Assembly (NCBI GenBank): GCA_001695595.3
Contig: MBPM02000014.1
Span: 1-64,000 of the forward strand
Direction: 5' to 3'
Source: Plasmopara viticola
Taxonomy: Eukaryota > Oomycota > Peronosporomycetes > Peronosporales > Peronosporaceae
DNA length: 64,000 nucleotides
The translations under genes and the position numbers were made by a program. The first letter of the stretch is position 1. Every line of letters starts with the position of its first letter. Below the pieces are notes generated by a model. That model worked only from the letters and a program-made list of their open reading frames with translations. It searched no databases and was not told the DNA's origin. Of this stretch, positions 32,201-45,867 are shown piece after piece.

Positions 32201-35200
32201 CAAGCGCATGGGTTCCGATAGCTTAAATCTCTTACTTTCAAGAAAGGCAAAAGTCATGAACACATCTACAAAATAAAAGACTAACGGCCTTCATTTTTAA
32301 AAGCTTGAAACTTAAACCAACCGAGATGATGCTGGCAGCATTTCGGTTATTCCATCTGTGGCGATCGTAATGCCTCTTTTAATGTATTCAGCACTTTTTC
32401 ATACCAATCGTTCGTAAGGAATTGCTCGATCATTTTTGTATATTATCGCATCTGAGTGAAAATGCTTGCTAATAGACTCTAAGTCAAGTTTGCAGACGTG
32501 TACCGGTACTGCTGATCACTTCTTTTGAGTGCAGTAACAAATCACTGTCACTTTGTGAATAAAATTCACTTTTATATATTACTAGATATATTTTCTTTAC
32601 CAAAGCCATTGTGATCATTTACCACCAAAGTTTTCCGTGACTCGTAGCTTTCTTCTCTTTACTAACGACCGAGTACCGTAACGCCTTCATTGGTCAGCCA
32701 CATGCACTACCGACAGCAGCACTCATGTAATTCGACTACCTCTACCGTCCTTACCTAGCAGTCCAATCAAAATTCCGTATCTCAACGTATTATCTTCACA
32801 CCGCTGTGTCGTGATCTCACTACCGATCCAGTTAATTAAATTTCCAGTCTCAACTTCTGGGCCAAACGTGCAAATCCAAGTAAAATAATCGATTCCACTT
32901 TTAGGCTTAGATTTTATCTTGCTCTAGGATTTACAAGTGCACTCATATTGTTGTCGTCCACAATGCATCGTGGTACTTCCGACCAAAACTCAAACAGTAT
33001 TTCTGCAGTTCCGTTTGCTGCTCGCTATCACACCATTTAGTATTTTTACTCAAGCACTTTCCTTAAAGGCGAGAGTGGGTCGGATCGGTAAATGGCTGAC
33101 CCCACGCTTTTATAGACAAAAGTAGCTTCCTGTTGGCGTATTTGCTGCGGCCACGCTTTTAAATTTCATCACTCGTGCTCTTGAGCCGATAATGATGAAT
33201 CGTGTTATCATTCTATCCCTTTTAAAATTCAATCGAAAGTACCCCTTTTATCCTGACCTTGCTTAAGATATCTAAAAAACTTACGTCCGGGCTTGTATTC
33301 TTTCCATGTCACACGCATTGGTATCGATCGCTCGTACTATATCGGTATTGACTTCTGCACTGAATTAATTTTACTAGACATACGCTTTAACTTGGCTCTC
33401 ATGCATGCCATACAGGAGTCTTTTTTCTTGAGCAACTTGTCAAAAATTAAATGAATTAAACATTTAAGCTGCAACCAATTGCACACATCGATTACCTTTG
33501 CACCGGGGCTAGTAAAGGGCGTTCAACAAGAAAGAAATTGTCCTCCTCCTCGCCATCTTTGAGCAAAATGCGATGTGTCCACGTCAAAGACGTATCTGCT
33601 TGGATTTATTCGTTTAATTAAAAAGCATTCGGCATCTCATGTAATAAGCGTGATGCTTGCTTAAAGTCTATCTGTATGTCCATCGAAGTAATTGTTTAAA
33701 AAAGCAGTATCGCGATAAATGTGTCTAACAACAAATACCATACTTTGAGCAATACCCATCCGAATAATCGTTGTCGCTTGTGCAACTGGTAAAAAAAATC
33801 GTAACACCTACCCCACCAAAAGCACATATGCTGAGTTCGCTCGATGCCGTTAAATTTCTAAACGTTCATGTTCTGGTTCTTATATGTGCTCCATATCTAA
33901 TTTAGACAGCAGCTATCCAGTGCTCTAATAGTGGCGGTCGATATGCGCGATGCGTCTTCCAATGTCATAGATTCTCTCACGTTTCAGTTGTTAGAAGATA
34001 AAGTATCATTTTTTCTATATATATATAAGAGGCAATACAATTGCTAGGCAGGCCAGCCAATCCTTTAAAAAAGATGCAAGCGAGTCACTCCTTTATAACT
34101 GATGCGAGCGAGAAAGATAGCTATATTTATTGTCCGTTATATAAGACTTCTTCGCAGAAAAGATAAAAGATAGAATCGGCGTGAATGGCATATGTTTTGT
34201 CGAGCAAATTAAGTTTCCTTCGTTAGTATATTGCTTAAACACATAGCGCCTAAATTTAAAAACTTCATACCAAGAAAATATGGGTGTTAGTTTCGTTGAA
34301 AAGCCTTCCGTGAAGAAGAAACGTTGCGAATCGTGCACTGTCAAACAGTGTAAACACGGCCGGCTTACTAACGTAAGGGTGGTGCTAATTAATATACTGA
34401 GCATGTCATATAGCATTTCCCTTACACAACTATCAGAATAAGTATGGGGTGGTCAGTCTGGCCGATCAAAAATTTCAAATTTAAACTGTCTATCTGCTTA
34501 GTAAACAGCTGCTTTCTATTCTAAGTTCTACACTCATAACTTTCTTACCTGGCTCAGCTACGCTACTATTACAAAAGTCTTACCATAAACCTTAAATTAG
34601 GCAAGTCGATTAAAATAATAAACTTTGAACGCTGCTTCGGAGACAAGAGCGCTTTACGAACGCTAGTGATGGCCAAAGGATTGAGCCGCACGATCAAATT
34701 AAACGGTGTTGCTAATAGTGCTAGATATGTAGCAGATTTTATAGTGGCATGGGTTTACTTTTTATATTGTCTATAAATACGTTTAATTTAGGTAAACATA
34801 TCTACGAATTTATGAGCTCAACTTAAACACAAAAGCAGAATTATAATAGCACGTTACTGGTGTTTCGTTATAACTCAACCATATGTTTGATTTAAAGTCA
34901 CATCCACTTTAGCGATACAGTATGTGTTCGTGTATTATATTACTATTCTGCATTTTATAGTATTTCTAAAAAAAGACTCTAAGATCATGGGCCTGTCGCA
35001 TAAGCAGCGCAATGTGTTTCATATGACCAATTTGACTTTAGTGCTATGAAAAAAACAATCCTCTACTTGTAGACGAGCGTTCGAGCAGGCGAAGCATTAA
35101 CATTATGATTAAAGTAGGATAATGCATGCATCGAGGACGTCAGTGTGCGACAGTACAAAAAAAAAATTGCATTGGAATTACCTTAAGCTTTTTTAAAAAC

Positions 35201-38200
35201 AAGATATTTGCGTATCACACAGTATATGTAAGACCGATTTACTAACGTTGTCTTCAGAATATCACGCTTTGTGCTCAGTAAAAAGGCATGCTTTTTCACT
35301 ATTTAATGCTCACATAATTAATATTGTTCTTAAACACAAATAGCCTCTCCTGTTGACGCGAATAAAATTATGTAACAGGACGACCAATACTTTGGAGTAG
35401 AAGTGGCAAGAGAAAGAGACATTTACCGAGCTCATCGGCTTAGACTTCGTCATGGAGAAGTTTTAAGATAGGTTGCGCGTATGGCAAATGTATCCTCGAG
35501 CTAAAAGCAGGTCCATTGCGCGATTATAATTCGGACACATATATTGATATTCACACGATGAAAAAAACATTTTTAGTTTTTTTAACAACCATTCGTTTTT
35601 TTAAACAAGAGACCTTATGTAAAAACTACTAATTATATTTTGAGATCTGTTGCGCAGTACACATGAAGTCTCTATGAAAGATGTGAATATAATAGAGCAC
35701 ATCACCTCGATGAGCTCCTCGACTGGAAGGTCTTCGTAACAACAATGCCATTTGTCGTAAGCTACAGCTTGTTTCGATAAACTATCATATAAAATTTACT
35801 GCGTGATAACCGTTACCTCTTAAATATTCACCTAAAGCATAACCGGTATAAGGTGCTAGGTGTTCTTAAGGTGCTGAATCTGAAGGGTGGTGACTGTAAA
35901 TCTACTATTTATATGACTTCACATAAAGACGAGAATTACTGAATGTGTCCGCAATCTGGATATGCTACCAAGATAGAAATTATTTGTGCTGCCACGATTT
36001 TACATTTGAAGCGGGCGATAAGTACGGAAAAGACAATAACACTAAGAAAATACTGCTTACTGAGTCTCTGTGATTAGGACTCATCTCGAAAGGTACATTG
36101 TAGAATCAGCGTATGTGCCCTATGTGTACCCGAATGGCAACGTTTTCCTTTGCGCGAATGTTGCTTAAATATTTAAAGCGAATCAATATATTTTATCTCT
36201 TTTGTAGATGAGCTATTCGAAATGTTACAATTTTACTCTTGTGAATAATGCAAACACGTTACTGGAACAATTTATGTGAGGTAAAGTGACGTCACCACTA
36301 CTGATCTAATACCGATAGGCAAAACCCTGGAGATAGCAGCTTTGGCTTCTCAGGTACATAGGCAACCCATTTTTATTTCTAAAGCTCAATACTAGGATAA
36401 CAATGCATCTAAGCTGAAGAAAGTATCGATAAGCCTTTGTGCACGAAAAATATCGAAGCGGTTCGCAAAAGTACTCAAGTCATTAGTCTTGACGGTCGAA
36501 AGCGATGTCAGCACGAGCCGTAACTAGCCTTTACCTTCACAATGATGATGGCGACTGCATATAGCTTCGATAGGTATATATTTATCGAAGCTTTATTCAA
36601 TTGACAAAACGCTGGTATTGCGACAGAAAAGAATATACGCGACGATTGAACATCGCACAGAATATGGTATATGCCACAGTCGATGAGCAAAACGATTAAA
36701 ATATAAGCTCACACACCAAAAGCTTCATAGTTTAGCTCTATGCTTTGTAATGCGTCGCAGTGTCGCGCTTGGGATACTACAAATCAATAGTAACAAACGA
36801 ATGACGATGGAGTGTAAAATACAAATCTCACACTGACAATAAAGTTTTAGTCATGGTACATTTGTGTGCAACCTGTATAACGCACACATCTTAGGGGTGG
36901 TATAGCCTTGAGCGAACCTTCAAATCGAAGCAAAACCTACTGAATGGTACTCTTAAGTTGATAACGTACACAAAAGGCATCATGTCAAGCATAGTGGCAA
37001 AAACTTTAATTCGGGTACGGAAGCGAGTTAAAATAGCGAGCGACACGGGAAATTATCGCCAAAAATTCTGGCGGCACTTGCCGTGTGTTGTATATCTAGC
37101 AGAGAGAAAAAAGTGTACGACAGTCGATTTAATTGTGATTACAGCACCTACTAAATTGGGGCCGTGCAGTATACGAGCATTCGGTGAACGACGGCTTATG
37201 TTTCTCTTTTTTTTTAATCGGGAGTGTGAAATGGAAGGTAGCTTGAATTTGATACCATCAATATAATATTTATCTGTCCTGAAGTCTTCTCTAAGTATCT
37301 AAACCTCTTACACAGTTTTACAAGAACTTTATCACTTTATCATATGTTTCAAATATCTCAGTATGCAAATTGATTAATTACTAGTAGAGTGTCTATCGTG
37401 CTGGCTATTATTTGTAAAAAGCTCATTTCAAAGAAAAGGTGGCTTTACATTCGGATTTTTGTAGCGGTCAAACCCCCACACAACAACTTGATTATGAGAT
37501 AGATCTTTGCTAATTGTCTCGCTTGTCTTATTTACGGGAAGCCGGTATAATTTCATCAATCAGGTAGCGATGGCAGGCAGTCGTCCGAGTCATCTAATGA
37601 CAGCCAAGCCAAGTTCTAAGAGGATCGCTTTGATCTTTAAAGGTTCCTCTGCAATTTGCAATTAAAACCGGTCTCCGTGTCTGAAGCTGTGCCCGCTACA
37701 AAGATTGCGTATGAATCGTGGGCGGCAGGCCCCAGAAGGTCCACCCACCAAATTGCCGCTCGAGCAAAGCAAGGATCGATTTGTTACGGTGAGAAATACA
37801 CGCCTATTGCTCATTCTGACCAGAAGTTTCTTTCCTTGAGCGATAAAGATATGAAAATTACTGCGGACGATTCACCAAGCACTCGCCTTGTTACTTGCTT
37901 ATCAACTCTGAGTTCTTGTTGCCAGAACAAATTAATCGCTCGTAAGTAAGCTTTATAAGGCATTTGACTTGTCACCTAGCTCAACAGCCATGTTGAAGGC
38001 CTCAGCCGTTAAAACAGGTAATTCTTAGGTGGTCCTTAGGGGAAAATTCTCGAAGAAGAGCGTGTAGTCGAAGAAGACCACCCTTGTTATTTCACGGGTA
38101 AATGTAATGACTGAAATCGTCATTCGACTCGCTCACTCCCAATTATAGACAGACGTCGCCACCGTACATGACGTCCAGTCTTTTTCTGAACAAAGAGCTT

Positions 38201-39580
38201 GCCGTGGAAGAGAATATCGTAATACCCAGCCGTTGCAGGAGTTGGCGCTAAGCAGTACGCTCATATGCTTCTTGACTCTCCATAAGCCACTTTTCACGTG
38301 ATGTGTACAAATGTAACGTATTAAAAAAACTTTTTTCTGCGCGACCTTACGGCAGCTATGCACAAACTCTTAGTACTTCATAAAATCTCGCCCAAGGATC
38401 ACTTGGCGTTGCCGAAAACTAGCCGACAATTGTGGCTTGTATATGGTTTGGGGAAACCCTTGTCCAATCCCCTAAGAAAAAAACTATAGTACTGGGTGAT
38501 AGGCTCTTAGAAACCATAATCTAACTGCATTAAACGATGTAATTTTCTTTCGCAAACTAAAGTAAAAATAGCTTATTCGGTAAGTTGTAATGAAATGTGC
38601 CTCAGTTTTGAGATTATGCGTCAGAGGCTGGAAACTTAACTTCCGAGCTGTGGTCACTGATACTATACCCGAATGTTAGGCCAAAAGAACGCAGCTTGTT
38701 CACGAAGCGTTCATTATTATTAACTTAAAAAATAAACGGTCTTCCGCAAGTCTTGCCAAAGCCGGTTTAACGGCTTTCGCGAATGCTGGGAAAAGAGAAT
38801 ACCGAGCAAATAAAAATGAATTCTAGCGCGCGCAATAATGTCTCTGCTTCACGACACACTTCAGGCGAAGGTGCTGCTGGTCTTAATAGTCAAAGGCACC
38901 GAAAGAAGTCGCTCTCGCCAAAACCTTGCGCTTTCTTCAGAGAGGTAGCTTGAGCGCTACTAAATAAGCGCTCTTGATTTTACTTTAATTGTCGATACTG
39001 GTAGTCAGACCCCGGCTTCTAATGATGTGAGAAACTGATCATGTGACGCGCGAATTCACAGTTCAATTGATCTCCACGAGTCATTGCACAAGGTCTCCGT
39101 GCTGTATGAAACAATCGGCTTCCTTTCAAGTAAGCCCCAAGCTCGACCAGCTGCTAAAAGTGTTCTCATCCCTCGGCCCTGTCCTCACTACGATCATAGC
39201 TTTGAGCTTTATCGGCCACTGTATGGCCACCGATACTTGCCTGACGAGCAGTGATCTAACGGAGTTAACGCTTTAAGTAAGTCGTTGTCGATGAGAAGGG
39301 TGTTAGATATGCACTTTGACAATTAGCTCCGGATTGCATCAAGCAGCTGACGCGAGATTTCATCCTGGTCGGACAGAATATGACTGGGATGAGCGTTCAA
39401 AGTTATGTGATAGCTTTACGGGGGCAGCAAATGCTGAATAGGGGTAACCTTTTCCTGTCCGCACTTTCGTGTCAGTGTGGGTCGTTTTCGATCTACCGTA
39501 TTGGCCTGCGAATTTATGGTGTGATAGTCAAGAGTTTTAACACTTAATCCACACTGAAGTGCTCGGTTAACAAACCATAG
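32201..39580. other. Long AT-rich, gene-poor interval
   Basis: 7.4 kb with no recognisable gene. Frames are short (under 110 codons) and lack known motifs; the ones at 34,093-34,416 minus, 36,958-37,266 plus and 37,656-37,949 plus were read and not recognised. A short TA run lies at about 34,017-34,027. Probably old transposon debris. Confidence 0.5.
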
Positions 39581-39584
39581 CTGC

Positions 39585-39680
39585 GTTTATTTTTTTGAAA
39601 CTGACTTCCAGGCCTTTGTCGTGGATGATTTTGCAAAGCCTTGCGTAAATTCAGAGCCATTCACGTCAACTTTAAGGCCT
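39585..39680 (-). pseudogene. Retrotransposon integrase core fragment
   Basis: Minus-strand reading gives LKVDVNGSEFTQGF and, after a frameshift, KIIHDKGLEVSFKKIN. The NGxEF motif followed by a KGLE..F block is the second-Asp region of a Copia-type integrase. A short relic with no flanking LTR recognised. The family call rests on this one motif. Confidence 0.4.
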
Positions 39681-40206
39681 GGTCACTGGACAAATCTTCC
39701 GTGTAGCGACTTGAGTCCTAGTTATTGTATATTTGGTCGCGAGAAGGCATCGACTGCTGGTTGAAGCTGTGCTCGTACAGCAGTAAATACATTGCATGAC
39801 TCGTAATCTCGTCTCAGTTGAATAGACACGTTTATTGTTCATCGCGGGCACGACCATTGGAAAGTGTAGTAGCATCGTGAAATTCTCGCGCAATAATTCC
39901 GCAAAAGTAAATCTTTAATTCAAGATCATGTAATTAAGCAAGTGCCGATTTAAAGCATACATTAGTATCAGTGCCTTCTGGTCTTCTATATGACAAGATC
40001 ATCGAAGTAAGTGCTACATGCGTTAGCGTAAAGCTGTTAAAGTCTGGAATGGACAACAGTACGCATTTTGCGTAAAACTTGCCGAATGGCTCGCAAGGCC
40101 TGAATAATCACGCAAAGGGGATCTTGATGCTCATATATCGAGTCTAAGGACCACGTTCTTGCAAAAAACAATCAAATGATCATACCTAAAAAGCGACGAA
40201 GTTTTA

Positions 40207-40407
40207 ATGGTTTTGTGGCACTGCAATATGTTGGATGGCTTGGACATTTATTGGCGAGGCTTGGTCTGCCCCACAGAGAGTGTGAAGCTGGTTGTCAAGT
40301 TTTGCAAAGACATGGAGGCTCGCGAGCTCAAGAATTTTGACGTGGCCTCAAAGTTATTGGGTATGCAGTTGACGTTGACCAGCGAGAACATGCGAAGACA
40401 AAAATAA
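40207..40407 (+). pseudogene. Possible Copia reverse transcriptase fragment
   Basis: The frame contains NFDVASKLLGMQLTLTSEN, which resembles the conserved Copia reverse-transcriptase block before 'FLGM.V'. Only 66 codons, no catalytic YVDD. Opposite strand to the integrase scrap at 39.6 kb, so they are not one element. Confidence 0.35.
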
Positions 40408-40577
40408 AAGGGGTTTCTCGAGAAGAACGGCCATCCTGATGCTTGTTGCTACACAAACGACGATTGAGCTTAGCGATCTATTCCGTATATTATAAATTGC
40501 TTCCGCTAAGACCAACAAGGCTCTCAAAGTTATGACGATCAGAAGTTTCAGAATTTTGTCAGACGATTGCTCTACGA

Positions 40578-40850
40578 CTCTACGACTCTGTGGCTCAAGT
40601 GGTAACTCGCTCGATTTGAGACCGGAAAGCACCTGGTTTGACACCCATATGATGCAGCCAGAGATAAGTCACTAAAGTAGACGATCAATCACGCTTAATA
40701 GTGTATCTGGGGCTGCCAACCCGCATGTGTGTGTGATAGTTGTGTGGGCTGGATACCCCAGAGACCGAATTTCCTCGAAGGGATTGGATCCAGGTCCTCA
40801 TAATGGGTCGGATACCTACTATTGTCCCGCGCTAAAGATCGCTTATTCCT
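40578..40850 (+). repeat. tRNA-derived SINE, copy 2
   Basis: A box TGGCTCAAGTGG (40,591-40,602) and B box GGTTTGACACC (40,635-40,645), the B box slightly decayed from the consensus. The body matches copy 1 (31,905) along its length, ending in ATAATGGGTCGGAT...TCCCGCG. A short tandem CTACGACT run directly precedes it. Confidence 0.75.
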
Positions 40851-41860
40851 AGCGTGTTGTTCAAAGGTATGCATAAGCCGCTCTACAAGATTGCAGTTAC
40901 TCAAGATGTGGTAACGGTTTTGAAACACATGAGCACGACGATTCTCGATGGCTCGAAGCTGGCAAAGCACGTCGTCAGCACATTAAAGAGCAGCGGCGGG
41001 TCTAATACCCTTAGGGGTTGGGGTCGTACTCTGATGTCGACTTCGCGACCGATCAGAAAGACAGGAAAGGAGGAAATTGTCGTATTTGATGCGTAAGTAT
41101 TTTGATTGTTGGCTTAAATTGCCGTAAAAAAATTGCTGCGGCAAGGCAGGGTTCGTATTAACGCGGCTTGCGACACCGACGCCATCTAGTCCGCAAATGC
41201 GGCAGCAAATCGTGTTTATAGAAACCGGCATGTTTGTAATGCGTGTTAGAATCCGCATATTTCGGCAAGTAGTACTCCAGGGGGGCTTACCCTTGCCATT
41301 TTGTTTAATGAGGTCCACCTGACGTGACAGTGGTCGATAATGCGCCGATGTACCGTTAACAGCAGTATGAGTGCTCTAACAGCAGCATCCTGGCCTTTGC
41401 CACTAACGCGATTTCTTCGTGTATAATGCGTCAAAAATGCACTTATCGAGAAAAATCATTTGTTGCTGGCTCGCCTGGATTTTCTAGTCTCAATATCAAC
41501 TAGCCTGCCAAATATACGATGCTAGCAACTATGCGCACCTGACCACGAGTGGTGGTTAACACATCGGCCACATCCGGACGTGAGCTTACGGATCTACTGA
41601 AAACGGTGTAGCGCATCGCTCGACGATAATAATTTGTGGGATATTGCTAAGTATTAAGCTTTTGAAAAATCTAAAAGGGTCTATCGTGTAAGAAACAGAG
41701 GCTTCGTTACGTAAGCAGTAAGAGCCTAGCCAGTGTTGGTACATGAGGTCACGTCCAGCTTCGTATTGTAATAGTGGTAAAAGTACTTTGCAGCTGAGAA
41801 GATCTAAAATCACAAAAAATACGCTATGGAAGACCTACCGTAAGTGGTCCGGGTGGGACA

Positions 41861-42043
41861 ATGCCCGCACCAAAGTACAAACATCTGGTGAGATGGCTTA
41901 GTAACGAGCCTGACTCCTGGGAACCATTCGCAAACCTCCAATTGATCAACAAGAACCGTCAATCAACCCTCAAGAAGGAGTACTGGGCAACAGCAAAAAG
42001 ATGCATTGCTTTTTTGACTAGAGTAAGGCATACATTATTATAA
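41861..42043 (+). pseudogene. Chromodomain-like fragment of a transposon
   Basis: Reads APKYKHLVRWLSNEPDSWEP followed by FANLQLI. The LVRW...DSWEP..NL pattern is that of the chromodomain at the end of many Ty3/Gypsy and some Polinton integrases. No integrase core was recognised upstream, so the parent element is unclear. It lies 400 bp before the virus-like block at 42.4 kb. Confidence 0.5.
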
Positions 42044-42419
42044 GAGAAATACTCTTTGCTACAAGCCACTACAATTAATTCATATATCATGGGATTTTTG
42101 TCTTGTATAGAATATTCTCATTTATATAGATAAAAAGTCATGCTATGTTCCAAATGCTTAAGCAATCAACGAGAGCTCACAAAGCTGCGACGTGAAATAT
42201 GGATCATTCAGGAGGTAAGTAGAATCAAGAATGAGTTGTTATTATTATTGGATCCAGCAGCCAGTTTTCACACAACGGTTATGAACAGAAAAAAAATGTC
42301 ATAAGCTTGAGCAAATATTCGGGACTCTATTCCATCGTATCAAAAGCCGATATATGATTCTGTTGAATGAAAGAAATGATATTTGTCATAAATATCAACC
42401 ATTTCGTCATGACTTAGTG

Positions 42420-45080
42420 ATGCCAAATTTGTGGTAGATATCGAACAATCGTTGTTTTTTATATCGGATTATATTAACGACACAAGATGTTTCCCTATTT
42501 CAAATCCCTCGCTGAGCGAGAACAAAAATGACAGGGGCTACTTGAGAAAGCCCAACGTCGTGCTCGACAGACAAATGTACGAAGGTGCGACGTGGGCCAG
42601 CGACGTATCAAATTTAGAAATTAAGGCAACAGTTTAATTCAGACAGATTTGTCCGAGCTCTTTGAAAAACACTGATTAATGAATTCTCTCAGACAAACCC
42701 TGAGGTCTCAACATCGTTTCCTCAAGTAAATACGGTTGATAGTGGGATGCAAGCAACTCACGACACAACTGACAGAAACTTACATGCTCGCCCTGATACA
42801 ATTGATAAAGGATCACAGGCTCGCCTGATACATTAGATCAAAATATTATGGATCATCCAAATACTAAAAATGTCGGCTCTATTACCGATCTAACAATACC
42901 GCCTGGGAAAAAAGCAATGGATACTGAAGATCAAGTTGATTCGAGAGCATGGATTGAAGGATAATTTATTGATAACCCAATTTGGGTTGCTCTTCGAATT
43001 CATCCCATCCGAAGGAAGAGTGGTAAAGATGATCCGAGACACCGTCTTGGAGCTAAGGGGTCTCTTATTTCCATCATAAGACATTAAAAGAGATACAGTT
43101 CTGAAACGATTGATTGGGTTGCTACAGAATCAAAAATCAGAGATATCCACTACGACGGAGAGAGCATTTTAACAGACGAAGTTGGATAAATGAGTGGCGA
43201 AGAAAATTAGACGATAATACTCATGAAGTTCGAGGAGAAGAAGCGATCAGCAGGTGATGATTAAGAGCATCTTGACGTCAAGCTTAAGGATAGGAGACTG
43301 GATGACATTCGTTTTGCCAGTAAATCCACATCGACAACCTCATACAATGATCAAAGTCGGATAAAACTGCTCTGGGTAATACTAAACATCATGGAGTTGC
43401 TGGTATCTATTGGGCTTACTAAGAGTATCCTGTCTTCAAAGAACAGTTCAAATCTAATAAATCGAATTTACGTCAGTATGCTTAGTTAAGAAGTTATCTA
43501 TCGTTGTTAATGGAAAAGAATCCAATCTGAAGCATAACTCGGCGATCGATAAAGTTGATTGACTATCGACGCTTAGTACATTCTAAAGCATGGTTAAAAG
43601 CAGAGGATTAGAACTATCTATGGTCGGGAGACGTGACGTCGAAAAGTCTAAAAAAAGATTTCAAACAACCGACGATGATTATCGAGAGGCTCGACATGGT
43701 TTCAAAAGCGGACTGAATGAAGACAGAGATGAAAATCTACCAATCCTGACAGTGAAGCTAAACAAGTCCTACTAGATTATTTCACTCAGCTGGTGAGCGA
43801 GGATATTGCTATTTCATTCCGTATGCCTCCTATTGTTAATTCCAAAAACGGTATCAGGCCTCGTGCAGATTACTATCACGGTCAAAAAACAGCATCCCGG
43901 CCTTTCAATATCATCAAGATCGATGACTACAATAAGAAGCATCAAACAGTGTCTGGTGTCGCCTTGAAGGAAGTAATGAAGAATATTCAATGGATGACTA
44001 CGTTCATATCGCTGATGGATCGCTTTGACAAATTAGACGCATAACTCTCAAATATTGATAATGAGTTTTCTTCGAATGGTAAATAAGCGGCGAGGGTATT
44101 GCGGAAAAGAAACAAAATAAAGATCGTCGAAACACTTCTGATCAGAGTTTGCTGGTCTTAAACAAAGCCATCGCAGGGACTGCACAAGATATCACGCGAC
44201 AAAGTATAGGGGAATAACATGACGAAGACGTACAGAAACGAAACATCATGATGACGTTGAAGCTTCTTTTCAGACGTATGGCGAGGCTCAAAAACGATAT
44301 GGAGCGGCTAAGGTGGCTGTCAAAGGATCCAACTCAAAAGCAGCGAGATCCACTCTGAAGGCAACCCATTCAGCTCTTATTACTACCACGTCCGTTTATC
44401 AGTCTAAAGCAAAACGATATTCCGATGCTCGACCTATATTACAGGGTCGCGGTCTGAGAGGGGCAGAAGTAGCTCCACTAGAAAGAGTTGTCAGGCGTAT
44501 TAGAGCCTATAGCCTGAATGAGATTTCGGGGTTAGCTACTCCATCGGCGTACGTATATTAGCAATTGGTAGCAAGTACATTCGTTTGCCAGATCTTGATG
44601 CTAAGACACTTGTATTGGTACAGCCTAATCGACGTTATGTGGTGCTCGATTAGTGATAGTCTTCAAGCTATGATCAAGACCCTCGTCTATAAGCAGAGCA
44701 TAGACCAAAATAATTTCGATAAGCTCGCCATCGATGACAAAAAAATGCTCAAAGAGATTCTTGCCATCACACATCTCCAGTATCATTTCCATGATAAACT
44801 CGAGGATCCGCTACAAATTCTTAGAGCCGAGTATGATAAGCTTAAGAGAGCTTGAGTTAGGAAACGATGCTCCAAGAATAATTAAGCAGCTGAGGTCTCT
44901 CACACTGGATATGTACAGCATCCATCCCATCTCGAATAACGAGGTTTGCGATATTATCACTCGGACACTAAATTCAGATACAAAATGTTTTTCTTCAATA
45001 CGCACATTTTTGCAAAGTCTGGGGGTAGCTATGGCGACAACGACGATCTCAATGTTGCAGAGTCAAAGGCGATAATGAAA
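42420..45080 (+). pseudogene. Virus-like (Polinton-type?) structural-region proteins, decayed
   Basis: Several plus-strand pieces in different frames appear to be one or two former genes. They include GLNEDRDENLPILTVKLNKS (43,770), MSEDIAISFRMPPIVNSKNG (43,793), a stretch with GSKYIRLPDLDAKTLVLVQP (about 44,570), ISDSLQAMIKTLVYKQSIDQ (44,660), ILAITHLQYHFHDKLEDPLQ (44,757) and, after a frameshift, ELGNDAPRIIKQLRSLTLDM (44,855). The last series recalls the C-terminal part of proteins found in Polinton-like elements and relatives, where a '..GEL..GND...' block is typical; this is recalled, not searched. There are at least five frame breaks. It is followed by the fibre-like gene on the other strand. 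Confidence 0.45.
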
Positions 45081-45867
45081 GATCTTATCATCAGTGATTG
45101 ACCTCAGAAGACCCAGCCAGCAGTTTGGGCATCTGACCTTGATAAGGGCTTGTCTCGCTGCTCCGTATTCTGTCACCCTCTGTAATGTAATGTAATTATG
45201 GCATCTACGGTCTATCATGACCCAGTTAAGATTATGCTGCATACTGTATCATAGAGGTCAAAGGGACACTTAAGAAAGTGAATGCATCGACTCAAATAGA
45301 TGGTAGTCGAATATGGGCTTACTACCCCAAGAAAAACAAAATCAGTTAAGACATTTGCTATTTGAACGAAGTTCAGTGGCGCAAGACACGCAAAGGAGTC
45401 GAGCAGTCAGAGATTGCACGGAAGATTTGGGTTTTCGTCGCTTAGCCCTGCTGATTTAAGAAATACGATTTCTTATAGCTTTTTAGCTACTCCTCGGTAT
45501 ACACTGATTTTTTTATCGTTGAAACTAATCCCAAGTATTGCAGAATTTCCGTCTTCGGTAAGTAGGAAAACAATATCACCTAATACTACAATTTGATCAG
45601 CTTTCAATATCGTCAATCCGATGATTTAATTTGGTTCATCTGATGTCATATTCGACTCGATTTCTTTACTTGGTATGCAACACATAGTGTTCGGACTCTG
45701 CTATATGCATTACCAACGATATTTCTTGGAGACGAATGATGTCCGAGGGCGCAGACTCGAGGACTGAGTCGTAAGAGCTGCTCACACCAAGTTGGTGTGT
45801 ATGCTTTGAATTATCGATAGGACCATGCGTTTAACAGTACATATTCCTGCGCTTTGCATTATTGTGA

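Noticed and set aside
40854..41096. 80-codon plus frame with TTILDGSKLAKHVVSTLK, faintly like the start of methylenetetrahydrofolate dehydrogenase (FolD)
   Set aside because: The resemblance covers one short block only; no substrate or NADP motifs follow.
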